The position numbers and the translations under genes are program-made. A stretch of 64,000 nucleotides of DNA, from contig CAJTUF010000013.1 of assembly GCA_910579675.1 (NCBI GenBank), forward strand, positions 20,950-84,949, written 5' to 3'. Below, one piece after another: positions 16,239 through 23,410 of this stretch. This DNA comes from an uncultured Muribaculaceae bacterium (GTDB lineage: Bacteria; Bacteroidota; Bacteroidia; Bacteroidales; Muribaculaceae). The notes below the pieces were generated by a model that was not told the DNA's origin, did not search any database, and was given only the letters and a program-made list of their open reading frames with translations. Every line of letters starts with the position of its first letter. The stretch's first letter is position 1.

Positions 16239-17432
16239 TCAATCCCTAATGCCATACTTGAGCACTAACAAAAGCTCATCTTCGATTGAGTCAGCAATCG
16301 AAGATATTTGTTCTGACTTATCAAGGAGGAGCGATGGTTGATTCATAAGGGTTTCTTTATCCACAACAGTATATGCATATTTGTCGTCGACATCCATAAT
16401 TAAGGGAAATATCTGACGGCCTTCGCTATACAGATTCACTCTATATATCATGTCGCGGGCTGTATCAATAACCACAGTGTGAAAAGACCTCATGGTGTTT
16501 CCCTTTCCCTTTACAACAAGGAAAATTCTATTGGATGTAGGAAGGATGCGCAACAGTATTTCTCTCGATGACTCAATTAGAATCTGCCGGTCTACAGAAG
16601 ATCCCATGTTCTCTCGCGTCAAGGAATTATCGCCAAGATCAAATTGCACCAATGGAGATAAAGTTCCCATATCTTCCGACAACGAGTATATTATATTGGT
16701 TATAGCAGGAGGCACAAACAGCTTTGATCCATCATTCATGAAAAACAAGTATCTGTCTTGCATATGAAAAGGCAAGATAATATCATCTTTGTAGGACAAG
16801 CGTTCATCAATCGTCTCTTTCTTTGAATTGAATATTACCACCTCGCCAACGCGGTCGCTGCTGATTGTACGCAATAACAGATGTGTATCTTCCCCTACAC
16901 TCTCTATATGACTGAAAAACAAGTTTGTCTCAGAATCCTTGTCAACACCGGTCGGTAGATGTGATGATTTTATGAAATGTAGATCCAAATCATACGACAT
17001 CAGTTTATGCGGAGTCAGAACCTCTATAAGTCCGTTCAAAGGATCGAGTGCATACGACAGGGGCGTCGTAATCTCTTCCGGACCTTCGCCTATTATGGCA
17101 TCGGAACTTACGAGATAGTTGCCGTCCTTATCAAAAAGATGAAGAAACGACCGCTTGTCTTCAATCATGAAAAGACTATCGGTCACTTGTAGGCGTGTCA
17201 CTAAGTCCGGATATGACTCTCCTTCAAATAAAAGTGGCACAACTTCCACGCTTTCAAAAACATCATCGGGTGAAACGCTCTGACAATCTGTCAGATTGTA
17301 ACATCTGACAGATTTATTATCAAGTGATTGACTATAGTGGACATCTTTAGATCCACAGCCTGCAAGAATGAGTAGGACATAGAGCAGCAACACTTCATGT
17401 ACTACATGAGACAATCCGGAATTCATACACAT
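16239..17432 (-). CDS. 6-bladed beta-propeller lipoprotein
   Basis: 397 residues. A short N-terminus and hydrophobic stretch end at lipid Cys26 (LLILAGCGSKD); the ATG at 17426 is an equally possible start. The body has the repeating pattern of Bacteroides 6-bladed beta-propeller proteins (often annotated BF3164-like): LVTRLQVTDSLFMIEDKRSF, LHLFDKDGNYLVSS, IIGEGPEEI, IEVLTPHKLMSYDLD. Function of the family is not established; ligand binding at the outer membrane is usually supposed. The gene is visibly richer in A+T than all neighbours and lies between two REP copies in the same orientation, which suggests later acquisition. No linked transporter or two-component gene is seen. Confidence 0.75.
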   Translation of the reverse strand: MCMNSGLSHVVHEVLLLYVLLILAGCGSKDVHYSQSLDNKSVRCYNLTDCQSVSPDDVFESVEVVPLLFEGESYPDLVTRLQVTDSLFMIEDKRSFLHLFDKDGNYLVSSDAIIGEGPEEITTPLSYALDPLNGLIEVLTPHKLMSYDLDLHFIKSSHLPTGVDKDSETNLFFSHIESVGEDTHLLLRTISSDRVGEVVIFNSKKETIDERLSYKDDIILPFHMQDRYLFFMNDGSKLFVPPAITNIIYSLSEDMGTLSPLVQFDLGDNSLTRENMGSSVDRQILIESSREILLRILPTSNRIFLVVKGKGNTMRSFHTVVIDTARDMIYRVNLYSEGRQIFPLIMDVDDKYAYTVVDKETLMNQPSLLLDKSEQISSIADSIEDELLLVLKYGIRD

Positions 17433-17691
17433 GATATTTGATACTATCCGTTGTTAATCAAACCAATGCCTTATTACGAGTAAAACACAGATTCAGCATG
17501 GGTAGTGCAATAATATTGAATGTATGCGGTTTTTGTTTGATCATGGCTTAATAAGGACTTGTAAACACACTCTGATGACAAAGTTATAGAATAATTTTTG
17601 ATTTTTAAGCCGGCGGATAAAAAATGATCAATAAAGCGTGAATTTGAGATGATGTTCTTCGCGAGAGGGTGATGTCTTTTCTTTTTATTCA

Positions 17692-17716
17692 TCGCAAGCC
17701 GGAGGCTTACGCTCCC
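17692..17716 (-). repeat. REP palindrome 4 (inverted)
   Basis: CGCAAGCC (17693-17700), loop GGA, GGCTTACG (17703-17710), then CTCCC. It is the exact reverse complement of REP 1, 2.2 kb away. It lies in the 374-bp gap between the beta-propeller gene and the fucosidase start, which is otherwise AT-rich and holds the fucosidase promoter. Confidence 0.85.
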
Positions 17717-17738
17717 AGTCACACTCCTATGCTATGAA

Positions 17739-17770
17739 TTTGGATAAATGAGGTGAATGGCGTATCTTTG
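17739..17770 (+). promoter_or_regulatory. Promoter of the GH29 fucosidase gene
   Basis: TTTG at 17739-17742 and TATCTTTG at 17763-17770 with a 20-bp gap, a full Bacteroidota promoter. It lies inside the longest open frame, so the true start must be downstream (ATG 17807). Confidence 0.8.
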
Positions 17771-17806
17771 CATTATATCTTCTTTATCACTTTTATCCCC
17801 CCGCTT

Positions 17807-20020
17807 ATGAGCATTTTCTCTGCTGTGGCCGCTATTGCCTTAGCTTCGGCTCCCACGGCCAACTCAGATACTATTGCCTACCGCAATACTCACGCTGTGG
17901 AACCCGGCGCCGGTAGCGACCGCATAGCTGCTTTGGCCGCCCATACGGTGCCCACCCCGGCTCAGCTCGCTGCGCTGACCGACGGATATATTGCTTTTGT
18001 CCACTTCGGACCCAACACATTCACCCGGCGCGAATGGGGTACAGGCAAGGAGGATCCTGCGGTGTTTACCCCCTCTGGACTCGACACCGACCAGTGGGTC
18101 AAGGCTATGCGCGATGCAGGTATGACCAAAGTGGTGATCACGGCCAAGCACCACGATGGATTCGTGGTATGGCCCAGCCGATACACGCGTCATGGCATCA
18201 TGAGCTCTCCCTTCGAGGGTGGCAAGGGAGATATTGTGGGCAGTCTGGCTGAGTCGTGCCGCAAATACGGACTCAAGCTCGGAGTGTATCTCTCACCCGC
18301 CGACCTCTATCAGATTGAAAATCCCGATGGGCTCTACGGCAATCTATCGCCCAAGACCACGAGGGTGATCCCGCGCCCCGTGGAGGGCGCGCGCCCGTTT
18401 AAGTCGGATGTTACCTTTGAGTTTGATGAGATCGACGACTACAACGAATATTTCCTCAACCAGCTTTATGAGCTGCTCACCGACTACGGGCCTATCGACG
18501 AGGTGTGGTTTGACGGTGCTCACCCCAAGCGCAAAGGGGGCCAGACCTACAACTACGAGGCATGGCGCAAACTGATCCGCACCCTCGCCCCCAATGCCGT
18601 GATATTCGGACGCGAGGATATACGCTGGGGCGGCAATGAGTCGGGAGCCACCCGCTATGCCGAACGCAATGTTGTTGGCTATCCACACAATCCCGACACC
18701 GCAACGGTGTTTGCCGACATGACCGCGCCCGACCTCGGCAGCCTCGACGCTCTGGCCGGAGCGCCCTTCATCCACTATCAGCCCGCCGAGATCGACACCT
18801 CGATACGCGAGGGCTGGTTTTACCGCGACGAAGATAAGCAGAAGAGCCGTAGCGCCGACGATATATTCGACATCTACGAGCGCTCCGTCGGTGGCAACTC
18901 CATCTTTATCCTCAATATCCCACCCGACCGCTCGGGCCGCTTCGCAGCCCGCGATGTGGAGGCGCTGGCCGACGCCGGCCGACGCATACGCGAAACCTAC
19001 GGCACCGACCTGCTCGCCGGATCAGAGCTTCCCTCAGGGCTGGCCGACACCGATATCCACACCTTTGTCGAGGCATCGGAGCCGGTGGTAGTGAAGCTGC
19101 CCAAGGCCACGACCATCAATCGCCTCACCCTCTCCGAGCCGGTGGCCGACCGCGGCGAGCGCATCGACAGCGTGGCAGTAGATGCCTTGGTGGAAGGAGT
19201 GTGGCAGCATATAGCCTCCGCTCCAAATGTGGGCTTCAAGCGCATATTGCGCTTCCCCGATGTGACCACCGACAAGCTGCGTATCCGGGTGATCGACTCC
19301 CGCCTTGAGCCTTATCTGGCCTCGGTGTCGGGCCACTATTATGCCGAGCGCCCCGCTACCCTCGCCGCCACACGCAGCGCCGACGGTATGGTGACCATTG
19401 CTCCCGCCCCCGACACTTTCGGGTGGAAACGCACCATAATGGAAAAGCCGCTCACACCCGGCACAGAAATACGCTACACCACCGACGGCTCGGTGCCAGG
19501 CCCGAAGTCGACACTCTACACCGCTCCATTCAAGGCCGACAACCAGACAGTCAAGGCTGTGGCAATACTCAACGGCCAGACAGGCCCGGTGAGCTCCTCA
19601 CGATTCGGCTACATCAAAGACGAATGGCGTCTGCTCGGAGCAACCGGCTCGGCCGACCGACACCCCGCCCAGGCGGCTTTCGACTCAGACCCCTCGACAG
19701 CATGGATCAGCGACGGAGAAGAGGTGTCGCCGACTATCGCCATTGATCTCGGCACACAGCGCCTCATAAACGGGCTCATCTACACTCCGGTGACCTCGGG
19801 AACCGACGGCATGATAGCCAAAGCCATCATAGAAGTGAGTCCCGACGGAGGCCGATGGACCCGAGCCGGCGAGTGGGACTTTGGCAACCTTGTCAATGAT
19901 CCCACACCCCGCGAATACCATCTCGACTCGGCCGCCGACGCCCAATTCGTGCGTATCACCACCGTTGCCACCACCTCCGGCACCCCGGTTTCGGCCATAG
20001 CCGAGCTCGACATATTCTGA
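17807..20020 (+). CDS. Alpha-L-fucosidase, GH29, with C-terminal carbohydrate-binding region
   Basis: 737 residues from ATG 17807; the earlier ATG at 17753 precedes the promoter -7 box and is rejected. A signal peptide (MSIFSAVAAIALASAPTANS) leads into the GH29 barrel, about residues 45-380: YIAFVHFGPNTFTRREWGTG, MTKVVITAKHHDGFVVW, and EVWFDGAHP with the presumed nucleophile Asp236. Then come a beta domain, a chitobiase-type module (GTEIRYTTDGSVPGPKST) and a discoidin/F5-8C-like end (FDSDPSTAWISDGEE...ITIAIDLGTQ-type). The enzyme removes terminal fucose, probably from host mucin or milk glycans, in the periplasm or at the surface. It stands alone, with its own promoter and terminator, and is not part of a Sus locus. 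Confidence 0.93.
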   Translation: MSIFSAVAAIALASAPTANSDTIAYRNTHAVEPGAGSDRIAALAAHTVPTPAQLAALTDGYIAFVHFGPNTFTRREWGTGKEDPAVFTPSGLDTDQWVKAMRDAGMTKVVITAKHHDGFVVWPSRYTRHGIMSSPFEGGKGDIVGSLAESCRKYGLKLGVYLSPADLYQIENPDGLYGNLSPKTTRVIPRPVEGARPFKSDVTFEFDEIDDYNEYFLNQLYELLTDYGPIDEVWFDGAHPKRKGGQTYNYEAWRKLIRTLAPNAVIFGREDIRWGGNESGATRYAERNVVGYPHNPDTATVFADMTAPDLGSLDALAGAPFIHYQPAEIDTSIREGWFYRDEDKQKSRSADDIFDIYERSVGGNSIFILNIPPDRSGRFAARDVEALADAGRRIRETYGTDLLAGSELPSGLADTDIHTFVEASEPVVVKLPKATTINRLTLSEPVADRGERIDSVAVDALVEGVWQHIASAPNVGFKRILRFPDVTTDKLRIRVIDSRLEPYLASVSGHYYAERPATLAATRSADGMVTIAPAPDTFGWKRTIMEKPLTPGTEIRYTTDGSVPGPKSTLYTAPFKADNQTVKAVAILNGQTGPVSSSRFGYIKDEWRLLGATGSADRHPAQAAFDSDPSTAWISDGEEVSPTIAIDLGTQRLINGLIYTPVTSGTDGMIAKAIIEVSPDGGRWTRAGEWDFGNLVNDPTPREYHLDSAADAQFVRITTVATTSGTPVSAIAELDIF

Positions 20021-20021
20021 C

Positions 20022-20070
20022 GCGCCTGAAATGGGGAGGCGGATCAATAGTCCGTCTCCCAGGCGCTTTT
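20022..20070. terminator. Convergent terminator of GH29 and GLPGLI genes
   Basis: GGGAGGCGGA (20034-20043) pairs with TCCGTCTCCC (20051-20060) around a 7-base loop; GCGCCTG (20022-20028) and CAGGCGC (20060-20066) can extend the base, followed by TTTT. The right arm includes the last codons of the GLPGLI gene. Confidence 0.7.
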
Positions 20071-20862
20071 CTGCCGGTCATATTTTGGAAAATTTGCCGG
20101 TGAGCCGTCGCCATTGATTTTAACGCCCTGCGCTAACAATATGCTCTCGAGATTATTTTCATAATATTCGTGGTCGGCAAGGATTTTCAGCCTGCTGCAA
20201 CGCTCGTAGGTGTCGGTTGAATAAACGGGCGGCACGGCCACCGACGTGCTCCCCACCTCTGTGGCATCGACGGTAAAGCCATTGCCTCCGTCGGCCTGAA
20301 GTATCATGCCCGGGAGGCCGCGCAGCTTCCATGGCCCGTCGCTGATAGGGATATCGGGGGCAAACCATGCCGTCCATCTGCGGCCGTGATAGTCGGAAAC
20401 AGCCATGATGCAATCAAATCCAAGGATTTTTTTTACCGAATCCTCCTCTATCTGCCATACGATCTCATCCATCGGCTCGGCGTAGCGGTAAGAGCCGCCT
20501 GCGATGTGGTCGTAGACCGTCAGGTGACCCTCGGCATTGCTTTTCTCTATATAGAGGGTGATGCTCTTTTCCGGAGCCAGCCCGAGCTTGCGGCCATCGT
20601 AGGTCACTGTGCCGTCGGGCTGCACCACCCTCCATGCCTTCATCTGTATCTCGTGGAGCTTGGCCTTCCCTTCGGGCGTCGACTCACACGAGTCGACATA
20701 CTGGCTCATAGCATTGTAGTAGAGCGACTTTTCAGGACTTGCCACAAGGGTCATCTCCTTTCCATAGTTGTTGCCTACAGAGTATTTCACCACCACATTG
20801 GTCTGTGAGGCGGCAGCTGAAACCACCATCCACATGGCTGTCAGCAGTAATAGCTTCTTCAT
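20044..20862 (-). CDS. GLPGLI family protein
   Basis: 272 residues with a signal peptide (MKKLLLLTAMWMVVSAAAS). The name-giving motif is present as RGLPGMILQADGG around residue 190, preceded by AWFAPDIPISDGPWKL and followed by a conserved basic end. The family is widespread in Bacteroidetes, exported, and of unknown function; related proteins in some members occur with TonB-dependent receptors. Here there is no receptor next to it: it is convergent with the GH29 gene and 57 bp downstream of the ABC/GntR operon on the same strand, so it may be read from that operon. Confidence 0.85.
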   Translation of the reverse strand: MKKLLLLTAMWMVVSAAASQTNVVVKYSVGNNYGKEMTLVASPEKSLYYNAMSQYVDSCESTPEGKAKLHEIQMKAWRVVQPDGTVTYDGRKLGLAPEKSITLYIEKSNAEGHLTVYDHIAGGSYRYAEPMDEIVWQIEEDSVKKILGFDCIMAVSDYHGRRWTAWFAPDIPISDGPWKLRGLPGMILQADGGNGFTVDATEVGSTSVAVPPVYSTDTYERCSRLKILADHEYYENNLESILLAQGVKINGDGSPANFPKYDRQKSAWETDY

Positions 20863-20919
20863 ATAGCGATATTAGTTTTTTTGGTGTTGACAAGTCGTAT
20901 ATATCATAGCCCGGCGGAG

Positions 20920-21285
20920 TCACTTCGCGGCCCGTTGCCGGTAAATTACCGTGCGTAGTCCCGGCAGCCTGAGTGTGCCCTGATAGAGAGCCGAGCCATC
21001 GCCGAGGGCAATGCATAGGGTATCGCCTCGCATCACCACCGAGTCGGGCACGGTGCGGAGCATCACATATGGCCGCCGCCCCTTGTCGGCCGACATCATC
21101 GTCCGGCGGGCATTGGGGCCGACGATCTCGACCACATGGATTTCCCCCGACTCAGCCAACCGCAGAGCCTGAGCGGCCTCTGCTCGGGCCTTGGCAACCG
21201 GGGCGATGTTGAGCGACATGAACACAGCCGGAACTATTATCAGAATAACTGCCGCAGTGAGTCCGGCGATAGTTGATCTCTTCAT
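20920..21285 (-). CDS. Small membrane-anchored protein of the ABC/GntR operon
   Basis: 121 residues. An N-terminal hydrophobic segment (residues 7-28, AGLTAAVILIIVPAVFMSLN) acts as a signal anchor; the remaining 90 residues are predicted to be outside the cytoplasm and look beta-rich (VVEIVGPNARRTMM, PYVMLRTVPDSVVMRGDTL). No family recognised. Its start overlaps the end of the GntR regulator by 4 bp, so it is the last gene of a tightly packed four-gene operon and is likely to work with the ABC exporter. Confidence 0.65.
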   Translation of the reverse strand: MKRSTIAGLTAAVILIIVPAVFMSLNIAPVAKARAEAAQALRLAESGEIHVVEIVGPNARRTMMSADKGRRPYVMLRTVPDSVVMRGDTLCIALGDGSALYQGTLRLPGLRTVIYRQRAAK

Positions 21286-21644
21286 TTTTTTACGTTGCGT
21301 TTTATGATTGAGCTGATCTCGTCGGGGCTGATGCCGAGCACCTCAATCTGATTGATGAAATAGGGTAGAATATCGGAATAAAACTCCTCGCGCCTGCGGC
21401 TCAGAATCGACTCGCGGGCGTCGGGCGATACAAAGTAACCCACTCCGCGCTGGCTGTAGATGGTGCCCGAAAGAGTCAGATGCTCATAAGTGCGCACTAT
21501 GGTATTGTTGTTGACCGTAAACCGCCCGCTCATCTCCCTCACCGAGGGGAGCTGGTAGCCAGGCTGCCAGTCGCCACGCAATATGTTGTCCTCCACCCAT
21601 GCCATGATCTGGGTGAAGATCGGACGTGAATCTGACAGTTTCAT
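21282..21644 (-). CDS. GntR-family transcriptional regulator (YtrA type)
   Basis: 120 residues. A winged helix-turn-helix with the GntR pattern: PIFTQIMAWVEDNILRGDWQPGYQLPSVREMSGRFTVNNNTIVRTYEHL followed by GTIYSQRGVGYFV. Only about 40 residues follow the DNA-binding part, which defines the short YtrA subfamily, commonly encoded with ABC transporters. Both ends overlap neighbours by 4 bp. A matching inverted repeat lies over the predicted transcription start of the operon (23284-23305), so it probably represses its own operon until an unknown signal arrives. Confidence 0.92.
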   Translation of the reverse strand: MKLSDSRPIFTQIMAWVEDNILRGDWQPGYQLPSVREMSGRFTVNNNTIVRTYEHLTLSGTIYSQRGVGYFVSPDARESILSRRREEFYSDILPYFINQIEVLGISPDEISSIIKRNVKK

Positions 21645-22429
21645 CGGCGCAACGTCGACTCCTTGAAGTTAAAATATGCGGTTATATAAGCGCCAACAGG
21701 CACAAGCGCAAGCCATAGGCATGAAAGGATCTCGACCGCTTTCATCGGCATACACGTCCCGCCAACCGGCTGAGCCCACACGGCCTTCCATCGGCCCGTG
21801 ACAGCCACCCCCTCCACAAGAAATGGATAGACCGTACGCACAGGATATTCCTCCGATCCCGGCCCCCATGTGACCACAAGCACCGCCACCACTGCTACGG
21901 CAATCACCGTGAACACCTGCCGCCAACCCGCAGCCGAGCGTATGAGGGTGATCAGTGCCACAAATGTCACCAGATAATAGGGCATGACAGGCATATGGTA
22001 GAGCGGAAGGGAGGTATAGGTCATACACTCGGCCAAGGTGGAGGCATGGCGGAGCGTAAACCCGGATATCCGCCCGGTAAGGGTCACCGCCATGTCGGCC
22101 CCGAGGAGCAGCAGCGCCGAGAGCAGCGGAAACACCACAAGCGAGCGCCCGATGGCAAAAGCATATTTCTTCCACGCCTGTTCGGGCAGGAGAAGTCCCG
22201 AATATGCCGTACGGGCAGACGTGTAGTCGGCAAACAGAGTGGAAGCATATATCATCGATCCAAACACCCACCATTGCGCCACCCGGTGGCGTATGCCGCC
22301 CAGACCGGTGTAGCTGCCATTGTAGCGGTAGAAAATGTAGATAGCGAGGGCCACCACAGGCATCATTGCGAGAAGGGCCGCATCGCGCTTCCAGTGTTGT
22401 GCTAAATATAGATAGGTCAGTCGTCGCAT
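21641..22429 (-). CDS. ABC transporter membrane protein
   Basis: 262 residues with about six hydrophobic segments (for example LLAMMPVVALAIYIFY, WVFGSMIYASTLFADY, VFTVIAVAVVAVLVVTW). There is no named domain I recognise with certainty; the arrangement resembles ABC-2 type permeases of YtrA-linked transporters. It overlaps the ATPase gene upstream by 13 bp and the regulator downstream by 4 bp, which makes it the membrane partner of that ATPase. Substrate unknown; in comparable Firmicutes operons the system responds to cell-wall antibiotics, but this is only an analogy. Confidence 0.75.
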   Translation of the reverse strand: MRRLTYLYLAQHWKRDAALLAMMPVVALAIYIFYRYNGSYTGLGGIRHRVAQWWVFGSMIYASTLFADYTSARTAYSGLLLPEQAWKKYAFAIGRSLVVFPLLSALLLLGADMAVTLTGRISGFTLRHASTLAECMTYTSLPLYHMPVMPYYLVTFVALITLIRSAAGWRQVFTVIAVAVVAVLVVTWGPGSEEYPVRTVYPFLVEGVAVTGRWKAVWAQPVGGTCMPMKAVEILSCLWLALVPVGAYITAYFNFKESTLRR

Positions 22430-23265
22430 GAAGGTAATGATTTAAGGATGTTATTGAGTCGGGAATGGAAATCACAGTCGGACACGAGAGCTTTGAAGAG
22501 AAGCCTCAGATTGAGATCAGACGGGAAGCTGTCGCCATTGACCGAGATGCTTTCAAGTCCGTCGGCAAAAATCGTGTCAGGCCATCGCCCTTCGCTGTGG
22601 CAAGTGATAGCCTCTGACAGATCATCAACCGGTGCATCAAGTATCATGCGCCCGTCGTTGATCACCGCCAGGTCAGTAATGATATTTTCAAGTCCTTCGG
22701 TGTCGTGGGAGGATATCACGATGATACCATCCTGATTATCACCCCGGGCTATGGCGCGGAGTATCTCCCCGCGGGCTATGATATCGAGACCAGCCAACGG
22801 CTCGTCCAAAAGTGTGAGGCGGGCGCGACATGCAAGCGCGAAAGCAAGGATAAATCGCTTCTGCTCGCCCATCGACTGCTTGCTCACCACCGTCGACCGG
22901 TTCACTTCCAGATCGGCCGCCAGACTGTTGTAGAGTTCGGTCGAGAAGTGAGGGTAGAAGGGCCTGTAAGCCTCTACAAACACCGACGGCTTTAAAGCTG
23001 GAAACGCCATTGACGCCCCAACAAGGTAACATGACGAGAGAAAGGCCTCATTGCGGTCAAACGGATTGAGACCAAACGCATCTATTGCTCCACCAAGAGG
23101 AGAAAGCCCTCCCGCGAGTGTCTGGAGAAGGGTTGTCTTTCCGGCGCCATTGCGCCCCAGCAGGCCATAGATATGTCCCGGTTTCAATTGCCAGTCGAGG
23201 CCCGACAGCACGGTGTGACGGCGATAGCCCACCGACAGACCGCTGATTTTCACTGTTCCATTCAT
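22417..23265 (-). CDS. ABC transporter ATP-binding protein
   Basis: 282 residues. Walker A GLLGRNGAGKTTLL (Gly34-Leu47), signature region SKQSMGEQKRFILAFAL, where SMGEQ replaces LSGGQ as in YtrB-like ATPases, Walker B LTLLDEPLAGLD, and the switch His in VISSHDTEGLE. The C-terminal 70 residues are a non-conserved extension ending NILKSLPSCDD. It is the first gene of the operon ATPase-permease-GntR-small protein and is preceded by a good promoter and an inverted repeat. Powers export or signalling for an unknown substrate. Confidence 0.93.
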   Translation of the reverse strand: MNGTVKISGLSVGYRRHTVLSGLDWQLKPGHIYGLLGRNGAGKTTLLQTLAGGLSPLGGAIDAFGLNPFDRNEAFLSSCYLVGASMAFPALKPSVFVEAYRPFYPHFSTELYNSLAADLEVNRSTVVSKQSMGEQKRFILAFALACRARLTLLDEPLAGLDIIARGEILRAIARGDNQDGIIVISSHDTEGLENIITDLAVINDGRMILDAPVDDLSEAITCHSEGRWPDTIFADGLESISVNGDSFPSDLNLRLLFKALVSDCDFHSRLNNILKSLPSCDD

Positions 23266-23283
23266 AAGCTGAGATCCGTTTTA

Positions 23284-23305
23284 CTGTACCACTTTTATAG
23301 TACAG
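23284..23305 (-). promoter_or_regulatory. Probable GntR operator
   Basis: CTGTAC (23284-23289) and GTACAG (23300-23305) form a perfect inverted repeat with a 10-base spacer, located just past the -7 box and so across the expected transcription start. Size and position suit a dimeric GntR repressor encoded in the same operon. Confidence 0.6.
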
Positions 23306-23307
23306 CA

Positions 23308-23338
23308 CAAAGGTATCTGTTTTTTTCTCCCCCTCCAA
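23308..23338 (-). promoter_or_regulatory. Promoter of the ABC/GntR operon
   Basis: On the minus strand TTG (23336-23338), 20 bp, then TACCTTTG (23308-23315). The first gene starts 42 bp downstream. Confidence 0.75.
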
Positions 23339-23388
23339 AAAAAAAGCGAAAAAAAAAATACCGGCACAGTGCGCGACCATGCCGGTAT
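23339..23388 (-). terminator. Rho-independent terminator of the GH109 gene
   Basis: ATACCGGCA (23358-23366) and TGCCGGTAT (23380-23388) form a perfect 9-bp stem with a 13-base loop. Read on the minus strand, the stem is followed by two T-runs broken only by CGC. Confidence 0.88.
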
Positions 23389-23410
23389 TGTATAAAATCA
23401 GTTGGATCGA

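Noticed and set aside
17474..17722. 82-residue minus-strand frame between the beta-propeller gene and the fucosidase
   Set aside because: It runs through a REP palindrome, has no recognisable domain or start signal, and is likely chance in AT-rich DNA.
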